37,103 nucleotides of DNA from an uncultured Pelagibacteraceae bacterium (lineage in GTDB: Bacteria > Pseudomonadota > Alphaproteobacteria > Pelagibacterales > Pelagibacteraceae): the NCBI GenBank assembly GCA_902629285.1, contig CACOQN010000014.1, forward strand, positions 1 through 37,103, given 5' to 3'. The notes beneath the pieces are model-generated. The model worked only from the letters and a program-made list of their open reading frames with translations, did no database searches and was not told the origin of the DNA. Position 1 is the first letter of the stretch, and every line of letters starts with the position of its first letter. Below, one piece after another: positions 16,455 through 24,949 of this stretch. The position numbers were made by a program, and so were the translations under genes.

Positions 16455-17324
16455 TTAATTTATCAATTTAATAATTTTAATTGCCTCACTTAAAGAGCAC
16501 AGATGCTTAAAATTATTTTGTAATATTTTTTTGTGCATATTTAACAAGCTATTAGTGTCATTAAAATTCTTTTTTATAATTTTTTTTGAATTTTTTTTAT
16601 ATATTTTTATATTATTTTTAATTAAATCACATTCTAGTGTTCTGTTATGTTCATCAATAATTATTTTTCGACTATTTAAGAAGGATGAAAAATTTAAACT
16701 AATGTTTATTAAAGTTTGATTAATTTTAGCTATTAAAATAAAGGTATCATCAGATGAAATGTTAAGTTCTGATATTTTACACTTTTTTTTAAATACTTCC
16801 TCTATATTACCAAATATCCAACATATATAATCAACCTCATGACTTAGATCATTTGCTACACCACCACCCATTTTTTTTTTAGAACTATAATTATTTTCAT
16901 AATTATTTTTTCTCCAATTTGGAAGATACGAAAAACACTCAGATCTAATATAAAATGGTTTTATAGATTTGATATTTTTTTTTAAAAATTGAATTACTGG
17001 ATGATATCTTAAATTATACCCAACAAAAATTTTATTTTTATTATTTTTTAATTTAAATTTTAATTTTTTATGAAATAACGGCTTTTCAATTAAAATTATT
17101 TTATTTTTTAAAATTGAATTAAAAAAAATTAAATTTTTGTAATGAAGATATGTTGGTGTTGATATTATTATCAAATCAGGATTGATACTTAATATTTCTT
17201 TTTTTGAGCATGATTTTTTACTGTTAAATTCATAAAAAATTAATTTTTTATTAATTTTTTTTAAAGCAATTTTGTGTTTATTGCCAATAGATCCAAAGCC
17301 AAAAATTATTATTTTTTTAATCAT
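16455..17324 (-). CDS. Gfo/Idh/MocA-family oxidoreductase
   Basis: These NAD(P)-dependent enzymes oxidise or reduce sugars and inositols. The 289-residue product starts with a Rossmann motif GFGSIGNKH (9-17) and has the family's cofactor-side motif Glu80-Lys81-Pro82 (IEKPLF). It also has a C-terminal-domain motif GGGVANDLSHEVDY containing the Asp and His that commonly act in catalysis. It is shorter than the usual 330-350 residues. Composition is extremely Lys/Asn/Ile-rich. It overlaps the ABC transporter gene upstream by four bases and precedes the DegT aminotransferase by three bases. A Gfo-type enzyme paired with a DegT aminotransferase is a known pairing for 3-amino sugars such as the WlbA/WlbE pair; that reading is possible but unproven here. 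Confidence 0.82.
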   Translation of the reverse strand: MIKKIIIFGFGSIGNKHKIALKKINKKLIFYEFNSKKSCSKKEILSINPDLIIISTPTYLHYKNLIFFNSILKNKIILIEKPLFHKKLKFKLKNNKNKIFVGYNLRYHPVIQFLKKNIKSIKPFYIRSECFSYLPNWRKNNYENNYSSKKKMGGGVANDLSHEVDYICWIFGNIEEVFKKKCKISELNISSDDTFILIAKINQTLINISLNFSSFLNSRKIIIDEHNRTLECDLIKNNIKIYKKNSKKIIKKNFNDTNSLLNMHKKILQNNFKHLCSLSEAIKIIKLIN

Positions 17325-19024
17325 CTAAATTTACTTAAATCAATTATTTGATCACAAAATTTTAAAGTGCTCTCTCTATGGGAAACAATAATTACGGTTA
17401 AATTATTTTTTTTTAATTCATTTACAGTTTCTATTATTTCTTTTTCAGTTTTTAGATCTAAATTACTAGTACTTTCATCTAAAACTAGTAATTTTGGATC
17501 CCTATATAAGGCTCTAGCAATTCCAAGCCTTTGTAATTGCCCACCAGAAATTAGTGCACCTAATTCTCCTACTTTTGTGTTAATTCCATCTTGCTGTTTT
17601 TCTACAAATTCATAAAGTTGGGAATGCTTCAAGACGTTAAAAATTTTATCTATATCAATTTTATTTTCCTCAACACCTAAAGCTATATTTTTTTTGATAG
17701 TATCATCGTCTAAATAAACTTGTTGTGGAACAAATCCTATATTTTTTTGCCAGGATTTAATTTTATTTTTTATATCTACATCATCTACAAACAATTTACC
17801 CTCCTCTGTTTCTATTAAACCACAAAGCAAATTAATTAATGTTGTTTTACCTGAACCACTAGGTCCAATAATACCGATTGAACTACCTTTAATGATTTTT
17901 AAATTCAAATTTTTAAATAATTCTTTTTTGTCTCTATTAAAACTAAAAGATAAGTTTTTTATTTTTATTTCTCTGTTAAAAGTTAAAGCACCAATATTAT
18001 TATTTGATTGAATTTCATTATTTAAATCTTTAAGCTCAGAATAAACTACTTTATAACCACCAGTTGCAAATCTTATTGTATTCCAGTTACCAATTAATTT
18101 TACAAAAGACGGCATTAATCTAAAAAATATTACACCTAAAAAACCTAAAGTAATAACAACTTGATTTAATGTATAGCCTGCAAAAATTAAAAAAATTATT
18201 AAAGTACCAATTGAAATTATAAATAATAATTCAAAAAATATTTTTGGTAAAGATTGTAAAAATATTTGTAAAGTCGTTATAGAAGCATATTTAGATGCAA
18301 TTTCAGAATACCGTTCATAATAGAACTTTTCTAATCCTAAAATTTTGATTAATTTTATTGGAGGTCCGAAAGATTTTTGTAACAATTTATATCTCTGTGT
18401 ATCAAACTTTTGCCTTTTACTTCCTATTTCAATTAGTTTTTTTTTAGATAGAAAATTTAGAAATATTACTACGAAAATAAGAAATGATATTAATAATAAA
18501 GTTAAGAACGGATCGTACATAAATAATAATAAGGTCACAAATAAAAGAAGAATTGTCTCTGAAAAAATATTAATTATTGCGATAATAATATAAGTTAAAT
18601 TGTTAGCCTCAGATAAAATATTTTTTGTTAAATATGCAGAATTGGAATTTGCATGAAATAAATAAGACCGATTAATATAAACCTTAAACATATTTATAGT
18701 CAAAAATTCTAAAATTCTCTTATTTAATCTAGAAATTTTGAAGTTTATAAAAGAAATCAAAAAAGATTTTACTAAATAAATTAACATTAAAGTAAAAACA
18801 CAGTAAATAATAAATTTTATTTTTTCAGGATTATTAAAAAAAAAATTTAAATAAGAAATGTATTGATTGTCTAAATAGTTTTCTTGAATAAGTGCATTCA
18901 AGATAGGTAAAACCATTCCTATTCCCAGGATTTCTAATATAGTTCCAAAAAAAATAAGTAATATAACTAATAAAGAACTTATTTTAATTTCTTTAGGTAG
19001 AATTTTATATATTGAAGATATCAT
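17321..19024 (-). CDS. ABC transporter, fused permease and ATPase (MsbA/PglK-like flippase)
   Basis: The 567-residue half-transporter has six predicted membrane helices in residues 15-320. Its nucleotide-binding domain has Walker A GPSGSGKTT (387-395), a Q-loop VPQQV near 432-436, signature LISGGQLQR (491-499), Walker B LLVLDE (512-517) and the H-loop His549. This layout is that of lipid or lipid-linked oligosaccharide flippases. Within a surface-sugar cluster it most likely moves a polyprenyl- or lipid-linked glycan across the inner membrane, as PglK does in Campylobacter. It is the only transporter found here; no Wzx/Wzy or Wzm/Wzt pair was seen. The stop overlaps the next gene (ATGA). Confidence 0.88.
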   Translation of the reverse strand: MISSIYKILPKEIKISSLLVILLIFFGTILEILGIGMVLPILNALIQENYLDNQYISYLNFFFNNPEKIKFIIYCVFTLMLIYLVKSFLISFINFKISRLNKRILEFLTINMFKVYINRSYLFHANSNSAYLTKNILSEANNLTYIIIAIINIFSETILLLFVTLLLFMYDPFLTLLLISFLIFVVIFLNFLSKKKLIEIGSKRQKFDTQRYKLLQKSFGPPIKLIKILGLEKFYYERYSEIASKYASITTLQIFLQSLPKIFFELLFIISIGTLIIFLIFAGYTLNQVVITLGFLGVIFFRLMPSFVKLIGNWNTIRFATGGYKVVYSELKDLNNEIQSNNNIGALTFNREIKIKNLSFSFNRDKKELFKNLNLKIIKGSSIGIIGPSGSGKTTLINLLCGLIETEEGKLFVDDVDIKNKIKSWQKNIGFVPQQVYLDDDTIKKNIALGVEENKIDIDKIFNVLKHSQLYEFVEKQQDGINTKVGELGALISGGQLQRLGIARALYRDPKLLVLDESTSNLDLKTEKEIIETVNELKKNNLTVIIVSHRESTLKFCDQIIDLSKFR

Positions 19025-19039
19025 TTATTTTTTTTATTT

Positions 19040-19837
19040 CTAAATAATGGACCACCCACCATCGACTGTAAAAACTTCTCCAGTAACATAAGATGAGGCA
19101 TCAGAAACTAAAAAAAGAATGCATGAAGCTATTTCTGAAGTTGTTCCCATTCTTTTCAAGGGAACCCTAGACTCATATCTTTTAAGAAATTTACTTTCTA
19201 TTTTTTTGTTAGTCACTTTAGATTTTCCATATAGCCCTCCAGAATTAATTATATTAATTCTAATATTTTTATGTCCATAAAATGAGGCCATTTGTCTTGT
19301 AAAATTTACTAATCCCCCTTTGATTATGGGATAAGAGAAACTCTCTTTAATCTTAGTATTTTTATATAAATTTTTATCTTGTCCTAATGATCCATATATA
19401 GATCCCATCATAACAATTTTTCCACTAATTTTATTTTTTACCATAAGGTCAGAAGTTATTTTAGAAATCCAACAATAACTTAATAAGTGAAAATTTACAT
19501 CATTTTGAAAATCCTGTAATTTTATTTCTGAAAAATTATTTTTAATTGGTTTTTTTAATACTGGATAGGATGTATTAATTAGAATATCTGGGCATCCAAA
19601 TTTATTTACAAATTTATTTAAATTTTTTTCGATGAAATTTAATTTTTTACAATCAAAAAATTGATATGTAAAATTAGAATTTTTAATATTTAGCTTTTTA
19701 GTATCAAACGAAAAAACATGTGCATTACACTCTAATAAAGCATTTATTACTTCTGAACCAATCTGACCACTTCCACCTATTACAAAAGCTCTCTTATGAG
19801 ATAAATTATAATTTTCTAAATATTTTTTTATTTTCAT
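19040..19837 (-). CDS. Short-chain dehydrogenase/reductase, PtmA-like
   Basis: A classical SDR of 265 residues: cofactor loop GGSGQIG (21-27), active-site Ser145 (MMGSIYGS), and the catalytic pair Tyr168 and Lys172 in SYPIIKGG, all intact. The C-terminus carries the common SDR ending SYVTGEVFTVDGGW. It lies directly after a CMP-sugar synthetase gene, which it overlaps by 32 bases. In the Campylobacter flagellin-modification locus the same neighbours occur (PtmB cytidylyltransferase followed by the SDR PtmA), so I call it PtmA-like from sequence class and position. Its reaction is not shown by the sequence. Confidence 0.8.
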   Translation of the reverse strand: MKIKKYLENYNLSHKRAFVIGGSGQIGSEVINALLECNAHVFSFDTKKLNIKNSNFTYQFFDCKKLNFIEKNLNKFVNKFGCPDILINTSYPVLKKPIKNNFSEIKLQDFQNDVNFHLLSYCWISKITSDLMVKNKISGKIVMMGSIYGSLGQDKNLYKNTKIKESFSYPIIKGGLVNFTRQMASFYGHKNIRINIINSGGLYGKSKVTNKKIESKFLKRYESRVPLKRMGTTSEIASCILFLVSDASSYVTGEVFTVDGGWSII

Positions 19838-20510
19838 AAATAAATTTTACAATTTTAAAATCAAATATACTATCAATATCAATTGATCTAGATACTGGCA
19901 TCTCATAATAAACAGTTTTAGAATTAAATAATTTATTTTTTAATAAAGAGTTTCTTGTCCATATATATATTGAGGCATTCATATCATAAACTTTAGGTGC
20001 TGCTTGTCTGGATTTAAATGATTTTTTATTTGAAACTATTTTTAGCTTATTTTTTGTTTTTTCAATCATATTAAAATATGGATTTTTTCTAGACTTACAA
20101 ACTGTAACAAGATTATTTGCTTTTTTTTTATTAAAAATTAAAAATGCTTTTTTTATGTCTTTAAAGCTTCTTAATGGTGAGGTTACATCTAAGTCAAACA
20201 CATTTTTATATTTTTTATCAAAGTATACTTCAGCTTTCAATAAAGCATGTTTAATTGCATCAACTTTTCCAGCTCTGTCACTTGCTAAATAGATGGGTCT
20301 CTTAATTATTAAATCAAAACCCAATCTTTTAGAAATATTTAATATATAGGGTGAGTCTGAAGATATGATAATTTTATCAAATATATTTGATTTTTTTGCC
20401 TGCTCATATGAAATCTGAATTAAAGTTTTTTTATTTAATTTGATTAAATTCTTATTTTTAATTCCTTTAGAGTTTTTTCTTGCACATATGATACAAATAT
20501 TTGGTTTCAT
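19806..20510 (-). CDS. CMP-sugar synthetase (acylneuraminate cytidylyltransferase family; LegF/PtmB/NeuA-like)
   Basis: The 234-residue protein opens with IICARKNSKGIKNKNL, the CTP-binding signature of CMP-nonulosonate synthetases. It continues with IIISSDSPYIL and FDLDVTSPLRSF, the latter bearing the metal-binding Asp, and ends in SIDIDSIFDF, the typical second Asp pair. Enzymes of this group activate sialic, pseudaminic, legionaminic or Kdo-like acids with CTP. The position next to PtmE- and PtmA-like genes favours a legionaminic-acid-type substrate. However, no nonulosonate synthase (NeuB/LegI) was found in the window, so the actual acid is uncertain. The gene starts one base after the PtmE-like stop and its tail overlaps the SDR by 32 bases. 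Confidence 0.85.
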   Translation of the reverse strand: MKPNICIICARKNSKGIKNKNLIKLNKKTLIQISYEQAKKSNIFDKIIISSDSPYILNISKRLGFDLIIKRPIYLASDRAGKVDAIKHALLKAEVYFDKKYKNVFDLDVTSPLRSFKDIKKAFLIFNKKKANNLVTVCKSRKNPYFNMIEKTKNKLKIVSNKKSFKSRQAAPKVYDMNASIYIWTRNSLLKNKLFNSKTVYYEMPVSRSIDIDSIFDFKIVKFIYENKKIFRKL

Positions 20511-20511
20511 T

Positions 20512-21558
20512 TTAAAAATTTATGTTTTTTTTAAATCCAGCCCAATCACCGACATCAATCCAGGATTTATCATCAATTTCGAAAATACTTATTTTTAAAT
20601 TTTTATTTACAGCATCCGAAATTAACTTATCAAAATTATATTCTTTACTAGGTGGAATAAATTTCATTGCTTTATTGTTAACTACATACAAACCTGTACT
20701 TACAATGAATTCAAAATCAGGTTTTTCCTCGATTTTCTTTAAAATATTTTTTGATTTAACTTTACAGACTCCATATGGAATTTTAATTCTTTTTTTTGCA
20801 CCAACAAGAGTAATAAAATTTTTACTTTTTTTATGAAATTTAATTAAATTTTCGTAATTCACATTAAATAAAACATCACAATTAGTTACAATAAAATCAT
20901 TTTTAATTTTATTTTTAAAAAGTTTCAGACTACTTGCTGTGCCTCTAGGTATTGTTTCTCTTGCAATATTAATTTTCATATTATTTTTTTTTATTTCCTT
21001 TACGTAAGTTTCGATAATTTTAGACTTAAAATTTAATGTAAGATAAAAATCTTTAAATCCTTGGTTAAAAAAATCATTTAAAATTTGTTCAATAATCGGA
21101 ACTCCTTTATACGGCACTAGTGGTTTTGGAATTACATTAGTAATAGGTTTTAGTCTTGTACCTCTACCTCCAGCCATTATAACAACTGGAACTCTAATTT
21201 TTTTTGTCTTAATTATTTTATTTTCAAAAAAATAATTTCTATCTATTACAATTTTAATAATATTCTTCTTATCTACTACTGGAATTATGTCTAAGTTATA
21301 TTTATTGAAATAGTTTTTTATATCTTTTTCAGTATATTGATGTTCTATTAGAAACTTTGGGTTCTTGTTAAAGTATTTATTAATAGATGACTTAATATCA
21401 ACATTTTTAACTATAACTTTTCTTATATCACCATCACTGATTGTTCCAATTAATTTTTTTTTTTTATGTACGACAACACATTTTTGTCCACTATCACTTA
21501 TTTTTTTAATAGTATTTTCAATGCTGTCATCAACTTTGACGAAGTATTTACTTATCAT
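20512..21558 (-). CDS. ptmE: CBS-domain sugar-1-phosphate nucleotidyltransferase, PtmE-like
   Basis: The N-terminal 115 residues form a CBS pair (for example GTISDGDIRKVIV at 38-50). Residues 122-348 form a nucleotidyltransferase domain with MAGGRGTRLKPIT (GGRGTR at 130-135), VIPKPLVP, and the metal-site NCDVLF. The CBS plus NTP-transferase architecture is that of Campylobacter PtmE, a glucosamine-1-phosphate guanylyltransferase that makes GDP-GlcN for the legionaminic acid route. The neighbours LegC, LegB and the CMP-sugar synthetase strengthen that reading. A 12-base A-tract (coding strand) codes the lysines near residue 34. The start overlaps the end of the LegC-like gene by 11 bases. Confidence 0.82.
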   Translation of the reverse strand: MISKYFVKVDDSIENTIKKISDSGQKCVVVHKKKKLIGTISDGDIRKVIVKNVDIKSSINKYFNKNPKFLIEHQYTEKDIKNYFNKYNLDIIPVVDKKNIIKIVIDRNYFFENKIIKTKKIRVPVVIMAGGRGTRLKPITNVIPKPLVPYKGVPIIEQILNDFFNQGFKDFYLTLNFKSKIIETYVKEIKKNNMKINIARETIPRGTASSLKLFKNKIKNDFIVTNCDVLFNVNYENLIKFHKKSKNFITLVGAKKRIKIPYGVCKVKSKNILKKIEEKPDFEFIVSTGLYVVNNKAMKFIPPSKEYNFDKLISDAVNKNLKISIFEIDDKSWIDVGDWAGFKKNINF

Positions 21559-22717
21559 AAATTAAACCTATTCCACTTGGTAAGTTGATAATTTTTTTTT
21601 CTAGTCTTATTGAATTTGATAAATCTCCATGTTTGAATTTTTTTAGATATTGTATTTTATGCATTAGTTTCCATACAGGTCGAGATTTTATACCATTTTT
21701 ATTCATAAACTTAATTATTTGGTTTCTATATTTTAACGAATTTTTTTTTAATATAATACCTTGAAGCCAATAATTACTTTTACAATTTTTTGGTTCTACT
21801 ATTAAATCAAATTCTGTAAATTTTTTTGATATTTCTTTATATTTATTAAAAATATTTTTTTTAGTTTTAAGAAAAAAATTTAAATTTTTCAATTGGGCTA
21901 TACCTATGGCAGCATTTATACTTGGCATTCGATAATTATAACCTAAACCACTATAATCATATTCAATAGTATTTTTTTTTCTGCAGATTGTTGTTAAATT
22001 TTTAATTTTTTTGGCGAGTTTTAAAGAATTTGTTATAAGTGCACCACCTCCACCTGTGGTAATTATTTTATTTCCATTAAAACTAATTATTCCAACATCA
22101 CCGAAGGATCCGGCATGTTTTTTTTTGTAAAAACTGCCTAATGCTTCTGAAGCGTCTTCAATTAATTTTAAATTAAAATTCTTTGTCAAATTTTTTAACT
22201 TATCAATATCTTCAATGTGTCCAAAAATATGTGTTATTATTATTGAGTGAATTTTTCTTTTAGTTCTGATATTTATACAATCACCATTTATTTTTTTTGT
22301 ATTTTTTGAAAGGTAGTCTTTTAATTTTTCAAGATCTATTGAAGGACTTCTTTCATTTGTGTCAATAAAATTAGGAATTCCTCCTAAATATAATATAGCA
22401 TTTGCTGAAGCTATGTAATTTAGGTTCGGTACTAAAACCTCATCAGAATTATTTAAACCCAATGAAATTAAAGCAACATGGATTGCGCTAGTTCCACTAT
22501 TTGTAGCAATAACGTATTTTGTTTTTGTAAAATTTGATAATTTTTTTTCAAATTTTTCTGTTATATTTCCATGAGTAGATACTATTTTTGTCGATATTGC
22601 TTTTTTTAGTTGATCAATTTCATTTTTTTTAAAGAACGGCTCATGAAGCTCTAAAATATTTTTTTTAAATTTTTTTTTAATCTCGAAACAATATTTATTT
22701 ATAAAATTTTTTTTCAA
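21548..22717 (-). CDS. legC: LegC-family PLP aminotransferase
   Basis: A DegT-fold aminotransferase of 389 residues with NSGTSAIHVAL (73-83), the ring-stacking region EDASEALGSFY (187-197, with Asp188) and the Schiff-base Lys217 in SFNGNKIITTGGGG. The segments VPNLNYIASANAI and the approach EPFFKKNEIDQLKKAI fit the LegC group, which aminates C4 of a 4-keto-6-deoxy-amino sugar nucleotide made by LegB. Its start is a TTG at 22717, one base after the legB stop; no in-frame ATG lies near the N-terminus, so TTG is the best choice. Coupling with the legB gene matches the enzyme order of the pathway. Confidence 0.85.
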   Translation of the reverse strand: MKKNFINKYCFEIKKKFKKNILELHEPFFKKNEIDQLKKAISTKIVSTHGNITEKFEKKLSNFTKTKYVIATNSGTSAIHVALISLGLNNSDEVLVPNLNYIASANAILYLGGIPNFIDTNERSPSIDLEKLKDYLSKNTKKINGDCINIRTKRKIHSIIITHIFGHIEDIDKLKNLTKNFNLKLIEDASEALGSFYKKKHAGSFGDVGIISFNGNKIITTGGGGALITNSLKLAKKIKNLTTICRKKNTIEYDYSGLGYNYRMPSINAAIGIAQLKNLNFFLKTKKNIFNKYKEISKKFTEFDLIVEPKNCKSNYWLQGIILKKNSLKYRNQIIKFMNKNGIKSRPVWKLMHKIQYLKKFKHGDLSNSIRLEKKIINLPSGIGLIYDK

Positions 22718-22718
22718 T

Positions 22719-23726
22719 TTAAATATGATATTCTTTATTGTTTATTTTCATTAGTTTTTTATTTTTAATATACCATTCAATAGTTTCGTATAATTTAATT
22801 TTTAAATCTTTTTTTGATTTTATTGATGATCTCCAATTAAGAATTTTTTTAGATTTTTTTGTTGAAGAACACAATCTTAAAACCTCGCTCAATTTAGGTC
22901 TTATTCTTTTCTTTTCTTGTTTTACTTTTATTTTTTTGCCAAAATAATCTGAAATTATCTCAGCAACAACTTTGATCGAAAACTCCTTTCCAGTTCCAAT
23001 ATTAATTATTTCTCCAGATATTCCTTTTGCATTAATACATTTGTAAAAAGCATGAACTGTATCTTCCACATAATTAAAATCTCTTGTAGGTGTCATTAAA
23101 CCTAGATTTAAAATTTTTTGATTTTGCATATATTGTCCAATTATTGTTGGTATAATTGCTCTTGTAGATTGCCTAGGACCAAATACATTGAATGGTCTTA
23201 GTATAGTAACTGGTAATGCAAATGATTTGTTATAAGATATACATAGTTGTTCGGCTGAGATTTTAGAGGCTGAGTAGGGGGATTGACCTACAACTGGATG
23301 TGCCTCTGTAATTGGAATTTTTTGAGCTGAACCATATACCTCACTTGTTGATATATGAATAAATTTTTTAATCTTTTGTTTTTTTGAAGCGCTAAGTAAA
23401 TTAAATGTACCTTTTATATTTGTATCAATATACGATTCTGTCGATCTATATGAGTAAGGAATTCCTATTAATGCGGCAAGATTAAAAATTACATCTTGTC
23501 TTTTAACACAAGATGATACAAAATCCTTATCTCTAATATCGCCTGATATTATTTTTATTTTGTCTTTAATATCTTTACTAAGATAGTCTAACCATCCATT
23601 TGAACCAAAAGAATTATAAAATGAAATAGCAGATACATTAAATTTTTTTTTAACTAACAGCTCACACAAATGCGATCCTATAAAACCATCGGCTCCAGTA
23701 ACTAGTATTTTTTTATAATTATTCAT
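22719..23726 (-). CDS. legB: NAD-dependent nucleotide-sugar 4,6-dehydratase, LegB-like
   Basis: An extended SDR of 335 residues with cofactor motif TGADGFIGSH (10-19). The catalytic STSEVYG (126-132) and Tyr151/Lys155 in SPYSASK are all intact. The segment FYNSFGSNGWLD (37-48) is characteristic of LegB-type enzymes that remove water from GDP- or UDP-GlcNAc to give the 4-keto-6-deoxy sugar. RPFNVFGPRQSTRAIIPT further supports a dehydratase. It is followed after one base by the legC aminotransferase, the next step. Nucleotide preference (GDP or UDP) cannot be read from sequence; the PtmE-like gene nearby favours GDP. Confidence 0.87.
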   Translation of the reverse strand: MNNYKKILVTGADGFIGSHLCELLVKKKFNVSAISFYNSFGSNGWLDYLSKDIKDKIKIISGDIRDKDFVSSCVKRQDVIFNLAALIGIPYSYRSTESYIDTNIKGTFNLLSASKKQKIKKFIHISTSEVYGSAQKIPITEAHPVVGQSPYSASKISAEQLCISYNKSFALPVTILRPFNVFGPRQSTRAIIPTIIGQYMQNQKILNLGLMTPTRDFNYVEDTVHAFYKCINAKGISGEIINIGTGKEFSIKVVAEIISDYFGKKIKVKQEKKRIRPKLSEVLRLCSSTKKSKKILNWRSSIKSKKDLKIKLYETIEWYIKNKKLMKINNKEYHI

Positions 23727-23730
23727 TTTA

Positions 23731-24948
23731 TCAACTTAAATTAATATTCATAATAGCCCCATTTAAAAAAAAATTATATCGGATATTTTTTAAACTTTCT
23801 TCAGATGGATTTAAAAATTTCGAATTTTGATTTACTTTTTCAATATTAAAATTATATATATCTATAATTTTTTTTTTCAATTTTTGATTAAATTGTTTTT
23901 GTATTAACGATTGTTCATTTAAATTATTTTTTGAATATAATTTCTCAAAATTTTGAATTGAGTTATTTATTTCTAAATCATCATTTTCAATAAAATCTAA
24001 ATTATTAATATATTCTGAATTGTGCAAAAGAGAATTGTGATAAATTGGATTTAAATTCATGAAATCATGAAGTGAAATTTCCTCTTTTTTGAATAAAACC
24101 TTTTTAAATAAACCTCTATCACATTTTTTTTTGGGATATCCTTCAAATAATTGATACATGTTTAATAACATCACTGGAATGTTAAAGAGATAAGCGATTT
24201 CTGTAAGACCACTCTGAGTTCCAATAAAAAAGGATGAATTTTTAATCAATAATAAATCAAGTTTCTCAGAAATTAAATCTGAAAAAGAGTAATCAAGAAA
24301 ATTTTCATTTTTTAGATTAAATTTTTCTTTTGATAAATTTCCTACTCTTACAACAAAATAGTTTTTACTTATTAAATAATTTATTGCATCGTATGAATTT
24401 TTTATGGACGAATTACGATACATTCTTCTTCCTGCATCCTTTCTATAGATCTCATCTCGAAAGTGAATAGTAACAATTTTTTGTCCTTCTGAATATTTTG
24501 TGTTTTTTTTTAAAATATCATATAAAAAAAAATCATCTTTTTTTGGTAAAAAAAAATTTGTTTTATAAAAAATTTTTTCTACGTTGATATATTCGTTAAT
24601 TTTTTGATTATTGTGTAATTCTGACAATTTTACTCCAATATTTGGATAATTTTTTATATTAAAAAAAATATAAATATTAAATATAAAATTAAAAATCGAA
24701 AAAAAGAATTTATCAATTAATTTTCTTTTATAACTTTCTAAATTACGAAAAAAATATTTATTACAAACAGGATATTTTTTTTCATTTAAAAAATTTGGAA
24801 TTAAAATTATTAATTTTTTTTTTTTTTCTTTAGCAACATAATTAGAAATATAAATTTGTTCTGCGGCTGTTCCGATTGCAAAATTTAATGGTGATATAAA
24901 ATAGTAAGGAAATAGTTCTAATTTATTTAATTTTTCAAATAAACTCAT
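23731..24948 (-). CDS. Probable glycosyltransferase, TIGR04372 type
   Basis: A 405-residue protein with no signal peptide. The central part matches the TIGR04372 putative glycosyltransferase pattern: IVTIHFRDE (178-186), RNSSIKNSYDAINYLI, FVVRVGNLSKE and SSFFIGTQSGLTEIAYLF, the last being a GT-B-like nucleotide-sugar binding loop. The N-terminus (FAIGTAAEQIYISNYVA) resembles the entry region of this group. It is the only glycosyltransferase I recognise in the cluster. An uninterrupted run of 14 A on the coding strand (24814-24827) encodes the lysines near residue 44 and could be prone to slippage. Donor and acceptor are unknown. Confidence 0.65.
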   Translation of the reverse strand: MSLFEKLNKLELFPYYFISPLNFAIGTAAEQIYISNYVAKEKKKKLIILIPNFLNEKKYPVCNKYFFRNLESYKRKLIDKFFFSIFNFIFNIYIFFNIKNYPNIGVKLSELHNNQKINEYINVEKIFYKTNFFLPKKDDFFLYDILKKNTKYSEGQKIVTIHFRDEIYRKDAGRRMYRNSSIKNSYDAINYLISKNYFVVRVGNLSKEKFNLKNENFLDYSFSDLISEKLDLLLIKNSSFFIGTQSGLTEIAYLFNIPVMLLNMYQLFEGYPKKKCDRGLFKKVLFKKEEISLHDFMNLNPIYHNSLLHNSEYINNLDFIENDDLEINNSIQNFEKLYSKNNLNEQSLIQKQFNQKLKKKIIDIYNFNIEKVNQNSKFLNPSEESLKNIRYNFFLNGAIMNINLS

Positions 24949-24949
24949 A

